Of a stretch of 64,000 nt of DNA, positions 1 to 7,735 are shown piece after piece. The position numbers were made by a program, and so were the translations under genes. The stretch is taken from the NCBI RefSeq assembly GCF_905397395.1, contig NZ_CAJPVH010000009.1, forward strand, positions 1 through 64,000, in the 5' to 3' direction. How positions within the stretch are numbered: position 1 is the stretch's first letter; each line of letters opens with the position of its first letter. Source of the DNA: Cupriavidus campinensis (GTDB lineage Bacteria; Pseudomonadota; Gammaproteobacteria; Burkholderiales; Burkholderiaceae). Below the pieces are notes generated by a model. It worked only from the letters and a program-made list of their open reading frames with translations, searched no databases and was not told where the DNA came from.

Positions 1-78
1 CGCGACACGGCGCACCCAGGCGAGCGCCTGCCGCTCGACGGGATCCAGTTCGCGCGGCGGGGGGACCGGAGCATTCAT
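1..78 (-). CDS. FecR-family anti-sigma regulator, N-terminal fragment (runs off the window)
   Basis: The first 26 codons of a protein continuing beyond the left edge are visible. They include the segment DPVERQALAWVRRVA, typical of the cytoplasmic N-terminal domain (DUF4880) of FecR-type regulators, where an Ala-x-x-Trp core contacts the sigma factor. It lies directly after an ECF sigma gene on the same strand, the usual fecI-fecR order. FecR proteins are inner-membrane regulators that pass a periplasmic signal to their sigma factor. The start is uncertain: an in-frame ATG at 90 is also possible, and neither has a clear ribosome binding site. Family assignment rests on this short stretch plus context. 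Confidence 0.7.
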   Translation of the reverse strand, partial: MNAPVPPPRELDPVERQALAWVRRVA

Positions 79-177
79 GGTTGGGATCATGGCGTCAGAC
101 GAGCCATCCTCGGGTAGCGCCCGGCAAGCAGGCTTACAGACAAGACGGTTGGGCGGACGCGGATCGGCACGATTTCT

Positions 178-693
178 TCACTCATGCTTCGGCATGTGCG
201 CCATGCAGTACTCATGGGCGCGTTTCAGTTCCAGGCCGACCAGCCGCGTGGATACGCCGAAGCGCACCGCCACCTCCTGGTTGGAACGCTCCTCCACGCG
301 TACCGCGAGGAAGATCGCCCGCCGCCGGGGCGGCATGCTGTCGATCAGCCGCGCCAGCGCCTCCACCTCGTCGCGCGCGGCCACGGTCTGCGCCGGCCCC
401 GGGGCGGGATCGGCGATCTCGAGCATCAGCGTGTCCACCTCGTCCGCGCTCATATAGCGGCGGTCGCGCTGGAGCCGGTCCAGCGCGAGGTTGGTCGCCA
501 TCCGCATCAGGTAGGCGGCCGGGCTCTTGACCGGGCCGCTCTCCTCGCTGCGGTCTTCCAGATGGACCCAGGTGTCGTGCAGCGCGTCGCTGGCCAGCTC
601 GGACGAGCCGAGCCGCCACGTCAGGCGCCGCTTGAGGTCTTCGTAGCGCAGCGCGAGGAGATCGCGCAGGGTGGCGCGGGTGGAATCGCTCAT
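178..693 (-). CDS. ECF-type RNA polymerase sigma factor, FecI-like
   Basis: A 171-residue protein, the usual ECF sigma length. Region 2 spans roughly residues 10-85, with DALHDTWVHLED and a core ending in NLALDRLQRDRR that would bind the -10 element. Region 4 spans roughly 110-165, with the helix-turn-helix around RSNQEVAVRFGVSTRLV that would read the -35 element. It starts 3 bases after the STN-TonB gene ends and is followed by fecR, so the three form one transcription unit. FecI-type factors usually activate transport genes on a surface signal. Its targets are not identifiable; the adjacent TonB/ExbBD array is an inference. Confidence 0.88.
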   Translation of the reverse strand: MSDSTRATLRDLLALRYEDLKRRLTWRLGSSELASDALHDTWVHLEDRSEESGPVKSPAAYLMRMATNLALDRLQRDRRYMSADEVDTLMLEIADPAPGPAQTVAARDEVEALARLIDSMPPRRRAIFLAVRVEERSNQEVAVRFGVSTRLVGLELKRAHEYCMAHMPKHE

Positions 694-696
694 GGC

Positions 697-1410
697 TCAG
701 CCCGCCTGCCGTTCGCACGCGGGGCGGCACGCGCCGGCCTGCGCCGCCCGCGCGTCGCAGTGCACGGGATGGACCAGCAGCACGAAGGGCCGCGACGGAT
801 CGGTCGGCGACAGGCCCACATCGACCTGTTCGAGGGTCTCAACGATGGCTGCATCGCGTGCCTTGTCGCCGGTGGTGTCCAGCAGCCGCACGTGGCGAAC
901 ATGGCCGGACGCATCGACATGCACCCGCAGCGCCAGCCGGTATTCCCCGAACGCCAGCGACGGCCGCGCGCACAGCGCCCGGTAGATGCGCGCCTGCACC
1001 GCGCCGTCGACCTGGCGCTGCCGGCTGGCGGTGGCCTCTGGCGCGGGCGCATCCGGCGGGCGGGGTGTGGGGATCAGCACGAAGGCATCGGACGCGGCGG
1101 CCTGCACGGCCAGTCCCGTGCCCTCCACCAGCCTGCGCAGCGCGTCCTCGGGGCGATAGCGCCCGTGAACCGGCGCCGAGCTGCGGCCCTCCGCGAGTTC
1201 GGAGGGGAAGAAGACGGACAGGCTGGTCAGCCTGTCGTACTGCGCCAGCGCCTGTTTCAAGGGCTGGGCCGGCAGGTCGAAGGCGATCTCGGCCATGCCG
1301 TCCGGCGTGGCCTGCTGGGCGCGGAGCTTCTGGCAGGCCATGCAGAGCACGAGCAGCGTCAGGTAACCCACCAGCGCGCGCGCACTGGGCGATGCGACCA
1401 GCCTTGCCAT
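697..1410 (-). CDS. STN domain - TonB C-terminal domain hybrid protein
   Basis: A 237-residue protein. A hydrophobic N-terminal anchor or signal (about 13-30) is followed by an STN domain (about 40-118; FDLPAQPLKQALAQYDRLT, then GRYRPEDALRRLVEGTGL). A TonB C-terminal-like domain follows (about 132-222; LALRVHVDASGHVRHVRLLD). STN domains normally sit at the N-terminus of signalling TonB receptors and touch FecR; TonB C-domains touch receptor TonB boxes. Having both on one small protein ahead of fecI-fecR suggests a separate signal relay. A GTG at 1413 is an alternative start. There is no proline-rich spacer, so it may not be a conventional energy transducer. Confidence 0.75.
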   Translation of the reverse strand: MARLVASPSARALVGYLTLLVLCMACQKLRAQQATPDGMAEIAFDLPAQPLKQALAQYDRLTSLSVFFPSELAEGRSSAPVHGRYRPEDALRRLVEGTGLAVQAAASDAFVLIPTPRPPDAPAPEATASRQRQVDGAVQARIYRALCARPSLAFGEYRLALRVHVDASGHVRHVRLLDTTGDKARDAAIVETLEQVDVGLSPTDPSRPFVLLVHPVHCDARAAQAGACRPACERQAG

Positions 1411-1537
1411 CACGATCCAAGATGAGTCGTCCGTTGAGGAATGCCCGACGGCGCTGCATGCGGGCGCCTTGAGCCGGTCCGCATCGTAGGACTCCTGTGT
1501 GACGTAACCGTGACTGCAAGGCGGTGCACTGCCCGCC

Positions 1538-1554
1538 CCCCTCCGGGAGAGGGG
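1538..1554. terminator. GC-rich stem-loop downstream of the YbjN-domain gene
   Basis: An inverted repeat with CCCCTC and GAGGGG arms around a 5-base loop lies 12 bases past the YbjN stop. No T-run follows on either strand, so it is at best a weak terminator. It could equally be one copy of a short dispersed GC-rich palindrome. Confidence 0.35.
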
Positions 1555-1565
1555 CGTGGCAAGTT

Positions 1566-2093
1566 TCAGCCGGCAACGGCGTCGGTGACTTCATCAGCGG
1601 CCAGCCCCGCCGATTCCGTCCCGGCGGCCTGGAAGTTGCGCAGATGCAGGAAGAACTGCCCCATCATCTGCACCCACAGCTGCATCGCCACGCCGACATA
1701 GGCGGGCGCAACGCCGCCGGAGACCATCACATCCATCTCCAGCACCACGAACTCGCCATGCTGCGCCACCCGCGCGAAGCGCCGGCTGCGGTGCCACTCG
1801 GCCACCACGCCCTCGGGCAGCGTGCCGCCCTGCACGCGCAGCGGGCAGCTCAGCGTGAAATCCACATACTCGCCCGGCGCGGCGGCATTGCCCCACAGCA
1901 CCTGGAAGCCGACGCCGTGGCTGGCGCTGTGCAGGCGCGGCACGCCCTCCTGCTCGATGACGGTGACGGCGCAGCCGGCCGCCTTGATGGCGTCCGCTAC
2001 CTGATCGGGCGTGATGGCCTGCAGGAGCGTGGGTTGTTCGGTGGTTTGCGCGACGGTGTCGAACGGCGTGGCGATGGTGGCGATGGTGGTCAT
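1566..2093 (-). CDS. YbjN-domain protein
   Basis: A 175-residue protein with no signal peptide or membrane segment. Residues about 25-165 resemble the YbjN family (a fold related to type III secretion chaperones): ITPDQVADAIKAAGCAVTV, then a central PRLHSASHGVGFQVLWGN segment and a C-terminal helix with WVQMMGQFFLHLRNF. The family is loosely described as regulatory or chaperone-like, and no biochemical role can be assigned. The ATG at 2093 begins the conserved part; longer in-frame readings upstream are arginine-rich and look non-coding. It is the last gene of the TpsB-ExbB-ExbD-TonB-porin array, so a cytoplasmic accessory role there is plausible inference. Confidence 0.7.
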   Translation of the reverse strand: MTTIATIATPFDTVAQTTEQPTLLQAITPDQVADAIKAAGCAVTVIEQEGVPRLHSASHGVGFQVLWGNAAAPGEYVDFTLSCPLRVQGGTLPEGVVAEWHRSRRFARVAQHGEFVVLEMDVMVSGGVAPAYVGVAMQLWVQMMGQFFLHLRNFQAAGTESAGLAADEVTDAVAG

Positions 2094-2130
2094 GGACTTG
2101 TCCTGAGATCTGAAATACGTGGAAGAGGGG

Positions 2131-2871
2131 TTAGTGCGTCTTTTGCGGCGCGGCGTCCGGCTGGCTCGCTGACTGGGCCGATGGAGCCGCCGGCGCAGCC
2201 TGCGCTGCCGCGGCGGCGGAGAACTGCCCTTCGTAGAGCTTGTCGCCAAACTGCTGCGCAATCTGCTCGTAGCGCACGCGGCTCTGCGCGGCGAAGGGCT
2301 GGCGCGCGCTCAGCACCGTGCCGAGGTCGACGGTCTCGTAGGCCTGCAGCACCTCCTGGCCCACCGCGTACAGCTGCGCGTTCTTGGCTTCGCACTGGGT
2401 CAGCGCGGTCTTCTGCGCGGTGGTTTCGGCGGCCAGGCGCTGGCGCTCGGCGTCCAGTCCGCGCGCCATCCTGAGCAGTTCGTCGTACGCCCCGCGATAC
2501 TGGGCAATCTGCGCGCCAGCCTTTTCCGCCAGCGCCTGGCCCTGCTGCTGGCTCTGGCGTAGCGCCTCGCGCGACTGGCGCTCGCCGGCCAGTTGCGCGC
2601 GCGCAGCCTCCAGCTCCTTCTTCAGGGCCTCGACATCGGCCGACGCCGCGCCGGCCTTGGCGGCGGGCTGGCTGCCGGCGCCGGCCTTGAGCACCGCCAG
2701 TTCGTTCTGCGCCTGCTGGAGCTGCGCGGTGGTGTTGCGGAGCTGGTTGCGCAGGCGCTCTTCCATGCTCTGGCCGGCCGGGGCCTGCTGGGCATGGGCG
2801 GCGTCGGCGGCGGCGCCGGCCACCAGCAGCGTGGCGGCCAGGGCAATGCCGGGGAGGAACGGATGGGACAC
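2131..2871 (-). CDS. Exported coiled-coil protein of unknown function
   Basis: A 246-residue protein. The GTG start at 2871 is chosen because AAGGAGG lies just upstream and an N-terminal signal peptide follows (cleavage near ADAAHA-QQ). An upstream ATG at 2904 would overlap the porin gene. Residues about 35-165 are rich in Glu, Gln, Ala and Arg in long helical stretches (for example ADVEALKKELEAARAQLAGE), which predicts a periplasmic coiled coil. A conserved-looking block ending QQFGDKLYEGQF and an Ala/Pro/Gln tail follow. Placed between the porin and ybjN genes, it may be a periplasmic scaffold of this envelope system. No known family is recognised. Confidence 0.68.
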   Translation of the reverse strand: MSHPFLPGIALAATLLVAGAAADAAHAQQAPAGQSMEERLRNQLRNTTAQLQQAQNELAVLKAGAGSQPAAKAGAASADVEALKKELEAARAQLAGERQSREALRQSQQQGQALAEKAGAQIAQYRGAYDELLRMARGLDAERQRLAAETTAQKTALTQCEAKNAQLYAVGQEVLQAYETVDLGTVLSARQPFAAQSRVRYEQIAQQFGDKLYEGQFSAAAAAQAAPAAPSAQSASQPDAAPQKTH

Positions 2872-2881
2872 GGTGTCCTCC

Positions 2882-4771
2882 TTAGAAACGGGCGTTGACT
2901 TCAAGCTGCAGCGTGTCGATCGACAGCGGCGGCCCGAACACTTCCTTGGTCGAGATCCAGCGGCCGGTCAGCCAGGCGTTCTTGTCGAACGCGTAGGAGC
3001 CGCCCAGGTAGTAGCCGCGCGCATTGGTGCCGCCCATGTGGAAGGTAGAGTCGTTGTAGCCGTCCGGCATGGCGTCCGGCTCGATGCGCTTGTAGCCAGC
3101 CAGCACGTTCCAGTCGCCGCGTGCCGAAGGCGTGGGCTTGCCGAAGGTGGCCTGGAACATGTAGGCGTTGCCGCCACTCTTGAAGTCCGCGCGGCTGGTG
3201 CCGCCGCTGGCGCCGAAGTTGTTCACGATGCCGCCGTTGGCGCGCGCGAACATCTCGTCCGGGTCGTAGGCCAGGTTGCGGATGTAGTTGCCGTCCAGGC
3301 GGAGCATGTACTTGCCGGCCACCTTGGTGTCCCAGCGCAGGTTGACGTCGAGCAGCTGGAATTGCGAGGCCAGGCCCACGTACTGCGGCTGCGGCGTATT
3401 GGCCGGGTCAAGCGGGTTGAGCGCGATATTGCGCAGCAGCATCAGCGTGTTGCCCTTCTGCATGAAGGCCGGGCGGCTCCAGTCGGTGCTGCAGCTGGTG
3501 GCGCCCGCGTAGAGCGCGCACGGGTCGGAGACGCGGCCGCTGACGTTGTGGAAGTCGTAGTAGGCCAGCGCGCCGCGCAGGCGATTGTCGTCGTTCACCT
3601 TCCAGCTCGCGCCGATCTGCGCGCCCAGCAGCCACTTGTTCTCGCTGCCCATCTTGTCCTGGCTGTTGCCCGGGAAGCCGTCCGACGAGTATTCGAGCGG
3701 GATCAGGCCGAGCGAGCCGAACAGCGAGACGTCGCGGTTGGGTAGCGCCTTGTCGAACTGCGCGGCGATGCCGTCGAAGTTCAGGTCGTTCGAGAACAGC
3801 GTGTCAGACGACACGAACGGGTTGCCGAAGCGGCCGCCGGTGATCTTGACCCACTCGAACGGCTGGTACGACAGCCAGCCCTGGTCGAGCCAGACGTCCT
3901 TCTTGGCCAGCCCACCGCCGAGCGTCTGGTTGGTGGAGACCGGGCTGTTGTCGTTGCCGGTGGCCAGGCGCACGCCGGCCTTCACGCTCTCGGACACATC
4001 GGCCAGCACGCCGAGCCGCGCACGGGCCTTCCACTGGAGCGTGCGGTTCTGGCGCGTGTTGAGCAGCGGCGGCAGCGCCAGGTTGGTGTTCGGGTTGACG
4101 TCGAAGCCGCTGCCCGAGTTGATGGCGGCCCAGTCGATCTCGATATTGCTGTTGTTGGCGGAATAGAAGCGCGATTCGTTGCGCAGGCGCACATCGCCCT
4201 CGACATGGATGCGCTGGGTCCACTCCGGCATCTCGTTGGGCGCGGCCCAGCCTTCGGCCTTGGCCTGGGCCATCACCTGGACCTTCACCTCGTCGCGGAT
4301 CTCGTCCCGCACGGTTTCCGGGATGTACGGCACGCGCACGTCGCCCGGTTGCAGCGCGGCGGCGGTCACGGCCCCGGCGGCAACGCCCGTGGCCGCAGCG
4401 GCACCGGCACCCGTACCACTGGACGCCTGCATGGTCGCCAGCTGCCGCTGGGTCTGCTGTGCGGCCATCGCCTCGGTCTGGGCCTGCGCCAGCAGGGCCT
4501 CGCCGGCGTCCTTGCGCAGCGCGCCGCTCTCGATCAGGCCACGGATCAGCTTGACCATGGTGCTGTCTCCCGGCGCGGCGGCGGTCTGGGCGCGGGCGCC
4601 GCCACCCGCGGCCAGCAGCGCGACGGCCAGGGCAAGCGCCTGCGCGCGGCGCCGGGTGCGTGGAGCGCGCGTGATGTGCGGGGTGCACCGGGTGCGCGGG
4701 TGGATGGCGGAGGGATTCATCGGTGTGTTCTGCATGATGTGTTGGGAATGGGGGGCACGCGGCATCGTCAT
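2882..4771 (-). CDS. Large putative outer-membrane porin (Porin_5-like)
   Basis: A 629-residue protein. A long basic N-region leads into a hydrophobic signal segment (about 43-60) with a likely cleavage before QTAAAP. Next come a helical, coiled-coil-prone periplasmic stretch (about 65-180; RDEIRDEVKVQVMAQAKAEG) and a beta-rich barrel with many aromatic-ended strands, finishing in Phe (LQLEVNARF). This matches the putative-porin family that pairs a coiled coil with a barrel. Its ATG overlaps the tonB stop (ATGA), so the two are translationally coupled. Later ATGs at 4735 and 4720 are possible starts. The cargo is unknown; context suggests a TonB-linked surface system. Confidence 0.78.
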   Translation of the reverse strand: MTMPRAPHSQHIMQNTPMNPSAIHPRTRCTPHITRAPRTRRRAQALALAVALLAAGGGARAQTAAAPGDSTMVKLIRGLIESGALRKDAGEALLAQAQTEAMAAQQTQRQLATMQASSGTGAGAAAATGVAAGAVTAAALQPGDVRVPYIPETVRDEIRDEVKVQVMAQAKAEGWAAPNEMPEWTQRIHVEGDVRLRNESRFYSANNSNIEIDWAAINSGSGFDVNPNTNLALPPLLNTRQNRTLQWKARARLGVLADVSESVKAGVRLATGNDNSPVSTNQTLGGGLAKKDVWLDQGWLSYQPFEWVKITGGRFGNPFVSSDTLFSNDLNFDGIAAQFDKALPNRDVSLFGSLGLIPLEYSSDGFPGNSQDKMGSENKWLLGAQIGASWKVNDDNRLRGALAYYDFHNVSGRVSDPCALYAGATSCSTDWSRPAFMQKGNTLMLLRNIALNPLDPANTPQPQYVGLASQFQLLDVNLRWDTKVAGKYMLRLDGNYIRNLAYDPDEMFARANGGIVNNFGASGGTSRADFKSGGNAYMFQATFGKPTPSARGDWNVLAGYKRIEPDAMPDGYNDSTFHMGGTNARGYYLGGSYAFDKNAWLTGRWISTKEVFGPPLSIDTLQLEVNARF

Positions 4772-5478
4772 GGCCGGCGCCCCTTGATCGACATGCGCAG
4801 CGGCGAGCGCAGCGTGGCCGGCGGGCGTTCGTCGGCACGGAATTCGCGCACCATGGCGAGCACCGCTTCGTCAGTCCTCGCGTTGCCGGTGCCTTGCGTG
4901 AGCTGCACGCGCGTGACGGTGCCGTCCGCATCGAGCCAGAGGTCGATGCGGATATCGTCGAACGCCAGCTGGCGGGTGCGCGCATCACGGGCGAACGCCT
5001 GCTGCAGCGCGTTGGACAGCCACGACGCATAGGAGCGGCTGCCGAGCCCGCCACCGCCGCCGGTCATGCCGCCGCCGCGCCCCGCGCCGATGCCGAACGC
5101 ATCGGTGCCGGCCTGCGCGGCGCCGTCGATGGTGACCGGGTCGCCCAGATCCTTGGAGGGACTGGGCGGGCTGTCGTCCTTGGGCGGATCGAGCGGTTCC
5201 ATCGGCTTGGGCTCGGGCTCGCGCACCTCCGGCTTGACCTTCTCCGGCTCCGGCTCGGGCAGCTTCTCGGGCTCGGGCGGCGGAGGCGGCGGCGGGGGCA
5301 GCACCAGCGTGGGCGTGGCGGCTACCTCGCGCCTGGTGCTGGCCGTGCCGGACAGCAGGTGCCAGACCACGGCCACAAGCACCACGAACGCCAGCGCGCC
5401 AATCAGGTGCCCGCCCCAGCGGCGCCACAGCACCGCAAAGCGCGCGCGGATATCAGGCGGGGGATCGCGACGGTTCAC
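4768..5478 (-). CDS. TonB-family energy transducer
   Basis: A 236-residue protein with the classic TonB plan. There is a cytoplasmic start, one membrane helix (about 24-43), a Pro/Glu/Lys spacer (about 57-105; PEKLPEPEPEKVKPE), an unusual Gly-rich hinge (about 128-150) and a C-terminal domain (about 155-236; LAFDDIRIDLWLDADGTVTR). It would span the periplasm and transmit ExbB-ExbD energy to an outer-membrane partner. The GTG at 5478 has a good GGGAG site upstream. It sits 10 bases after exbD and overlaps the porin gene, so all are one operon. The spacer is short, and its partner could be the porin or the TpsB protein. Confidence 0.86.
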   Translation of the reverse strand: MNRRDPPPDIRARFAVLWRRWGGHLIGALAFVVLVAVVWHLLSGTASTRREVAATPTLVLPPPPPPPPEPEKLPEPEPEKVKPEVREPEPKPMEPLDPPKDDSPPSPSKDLGDPVTIDGAAQAGTDAFGIGAGRGGGMTGGGGGLGSRSYASWLSNALQQAFARDARTRQLAFDDIRIDLWLDADGTVTRVQLTQGTGNARTDEAVLAMVREFRADERPPATLRSPLRMSIKGRRP

Positions 5479-5488
5479 GCTGTCTCCC

Positions 5489-5899
5489 TTACGCCGGCTT
5501 GCCGGTGACGAGGCCAATCTGGTTGAGCTCGATCCGCCGCAGCAGGTCGAGTACCTCCACCACCTTCGCGTATTGCACGGCGGCATCGCCGCGCACGATC
5601 ACCGGGAAATCCGGCGTCAGCGCCTTCTCGGTGCGCAGGCGCTCCTCCAGTTCCGGCAGCGACACCGGGTAGGCGTCCAGGAACACCTGGCCGGCGTTGT
5701 CGATGGTGATGGCCTTGGTCTTGGGCTTCTCCAGCGCTACCGAGGCGCTGGCCTTCGGCAGGTCCACCTTGATGCCAGGGATGCTGGCGTTACTGGTGAG
5801 GATGAAGATCACCAGCACCACCAGCAGCACATCCACGAACGGCGTGATGTTGATGCCGCCGGTGCGCTTCTTGGTGCCGAACTTGGCTGCGTGTGCCAT
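5489..5899 (-). CDS. exbD: ExbD/TolR-family biopolymer transport protein
   Basis: A 136-residue protein with the standard ExbD layout. A short cytoplasmic N-terminus ends in GGINITP, then one membrane helix (about 21-37) carries the conserved Asp at position 23 (PFVDVLLVVLVIF), the proton-path residue in this family. A periplasmic domain follows (about 45-136). It would form the proton channel with the ExbB part of the upstream fusion and drive the TonB encoded next. The start at 5899 is 15 bases after the ExbB fusion, in the same operon. Confidence 0.93.
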   Translation of the reverse strand: MAHAAKFGTKKRTGGINITPFVDVLLVVLVIFILTSNASIPGIKVDLPKASASVALEKPKTKAITIDNAGQVFLDAYPVSLPELEERLRTEKALTPDFPVIVRGDAAVQYAKVVEVLDLLRRIELNQIGLVTGKPA

Positions 5900-5914
5900 G
5901 GTCTCGGTACCCCG

Positions 5915-7696
5915 TCAGGCGCTGTGCAGCGCGGCGGGCACGCGGCGGCCCTCGCCCTGCTCTTCGGCCAGGCGCGTGGCGAACTCGTCCACGAACACCG
6001 CCATGTCGGCGCCGATGGCGTCCGAGCGCGAGGCCAGCCAGTTGTAGCCGAACAGCGCAGGGATGGCGACACCGAGGCCGGCGGCGGTACACAGCAGCGC
6101 CGCGGCCATGCCCGGTGCCACCGAGTTGATGTCCACGGCGCCGGCCATGGCCGCCACCACGAACACCAGCATGATGCCGATGACCGTACCGAACAGGCCC
6201 ACGTAGGGGGCGCCCTCGATAGTGGTGGAGAGCCAGTTCATGCGTTGCGCCATGCGCTCGTTCTCGCGCACCATCACGCCGTCCATCGCCGCGCGGATCG
6301 CGCTGATGGTGGCATCCGACACCGCGTTGAGGTCGTAGCCCATCTGGTGGCGGCGATGCAGCTCCTCGGTGGCCACCTCGTACAGGCGCCACAGCGACGA
6401 GTACGCCTTCACCTCCGCCGGCACGCGGCCAGTCTTGGCGAGGTGGTCCAGCGAGGCCGCGGAGGTATCGCGGAAATGCGCCATGAAGGCGGCGTTGGCG
6501 CGCGCGTTGGCGCCGTAGCTGCGGCCCTTGGTGATCATGATGGCCCACGAGGCGGCCATCATCAGGCCCAGCAGCGCCACCACGATCCAGGCGTCCAGCG
6601 GCATGGCCGCAAGGATGAAGCCGAAATGGCTCTTGCCGGCCTGCTGCTCATCGGGTCCGTATGCCGTCAGGCGCGATTCGGCGCCTTGCGACACGGCATC
6701 CGCCAGCAGCAGCGGCGCCGGGCGCGCGATCTTCGACAAACGCAGTTCGTCGATGGCGCCGGCGAACGGCGTGCCACCGGCCTCGGCGGTAGCCCCCGCC
6801 AACGGCGCGCCGATGGCGGCGGGCGTGTTCAGCGCCGGCAGCGCCAGCGGCAGCGTCGCAGCCGAGCGGCCGCCCACGTACAGCGTGACCGCCTTGCCAT
6901 CCGCACTGACCGCCAGGTGCGACCACTGCCCGGCCTGCACCGGCTGGCCCGGGCGGCTGCGCTGGCCGTTGACCTGTACGAACGGCACGCCCTGGTCGAT
7001 GCCGATCACCAGTTCGCTGGCGCCATCGCGGCGGGCATAGATCACCTGCTGCGCGCCGAGCTGGTCCGGGCGTACCCACGCCGAGAACGTGAACGCCGCG
7101 CCGGCCTGCAACGCCAGCGACGGCGAGGCGGGCAGCATCAGCGGTGCAGCGCCAAGCTGCGCGCCGCGCCCGATGATGGTGCCGTCCTTGGTCACCACGG
7201 CGGTCTGGCTGTTGTTGCCGTAGGCGGTGGAGTCGCGCGCCGGCACGTTGGCCTCGGCGAAGTGATAGACCAGCGTGTAGTCGGGGTCGAAACTGCGCTG
7301 GCCGTTGCCCGATGCGGGCGCCTTGGGGTTGCCGTAGTACATCCAGATCTGCTGCGGACTGCCCGCCGAGACGGCCGGCACATCCACCCAGACCAGCGCG
7401 ATGCCCAGCAACGGGTCGAACTGTTCGATCTGATGGTTCAGCACGGTCTTGTCGTCACCGGCGACGAAGCGCAGGTCGGCACCGCTCTCGCTGACGCCCT
7501 CGAAGCTGAAGTTGCCGGTATGCAGGCGCAGCAGTACCGGCGTGCGGCCGGCATCGCCGCCAATGGCACCGCCCTGCGGGCCGGCATCGATCGTGACCGG
7601 CTTGCGATAGGCCCAGTCGGGCTGCCACCAGGCGTGCGCCAGGCCCGGCAGCAGGGTGCTCGCTAGCGCGAGCAGAAGCAAAACGATGCGTCGCAT
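5915..7696 (-). CDS. DUF2341 - LamG-like - ExbB/TolQ proton-channel fusion
   Basis: A 593-residue protein with three parts. A signal peptide (1-22) is followed by a DUF2341 region (about 50-145; RFVAGDDKTVLNHQI, IWMYYGNPKAP) and a concanavalin/LamG-like beta-sandwich (about 150-335; FTFSAWVRPDQLGAQQVIY, WSHLAVSADGK). The last third is an ExbB/MotA/TolQ core with membrane helices at about 368-388, 497-520 and 527-553 (YVGLFGTVIGIML). The N-terminal two thirds should lie in the periplasm, giving a proton channel with a carbohydrate-binding-type sensory or docking head. Ordinary ExbB is about 240 residues, so the head is a large addition. It is followed by exbD and tonB and preceded by the TpsB gene. 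Confidence 0.85.
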   Translation of the reverse strand: MRRIVLLLLALASTLLPGLAHAWWQPDWAYRKPVTIDAGPQGGAIGGDAGRTPVLLRLHTGNFSFEGVSESGADLRFVAGDDKTVLNHQIEQFDPLLGIALVWVDVPAVSAGSPQQIWMYYGNPKAPASGNGQRSFDPDYTLVYHFAEANVPARDSTAYGNNSQTAVVTKDGTIIGRGAQLGAAPLMLPASPSLALQAGAAFTFSAWVRPDQLGAQQVIYARRDGASELVIGIDQGVPFVQVNGQRSRPGQPVQAGQWSHLAVSADGKAVTLYVGGRSAATLPLALPALNTPAAIGAPLAGATAEAGGTPFAGAIDELRLSKIARPAPLLLADAVSQGAESRLTAYGPDEQQAGKSHFGFILAAMPLDAWIVVALLGLMMAASWAIMITKGRSYGANARANAAFMAHFRDTSAASLDHLAKTGRVPAEVKAYSSLWRLYEVATEELHRRHQMGYDLNAVSDATISAIRAAMDGVMVRENERMAQRMNWLSTTIEGAPYVGLFGTVIGIMLVFVVAAMAGAVDINSVAPGMAAALLCTAAGLGVAIPALFGYNWLASRSDAIGADMAVFVDEFATRLAEEQGEGRRVPAALHSA

Positions 7697-7735
7697 GACA
7701 AGGATTCTCCGTAGATATATGAGGGGCGCCCGCGC

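Noticed and set aside
5066-7666. An 866-codon plus-strand open frame
   Set aside because: It lies antisense to TonB, ExbD and the ExbB fusion, all of which have clear domains. The frame is open only because of third-position GC bias, and its His/Arg-rich product matches nothing.
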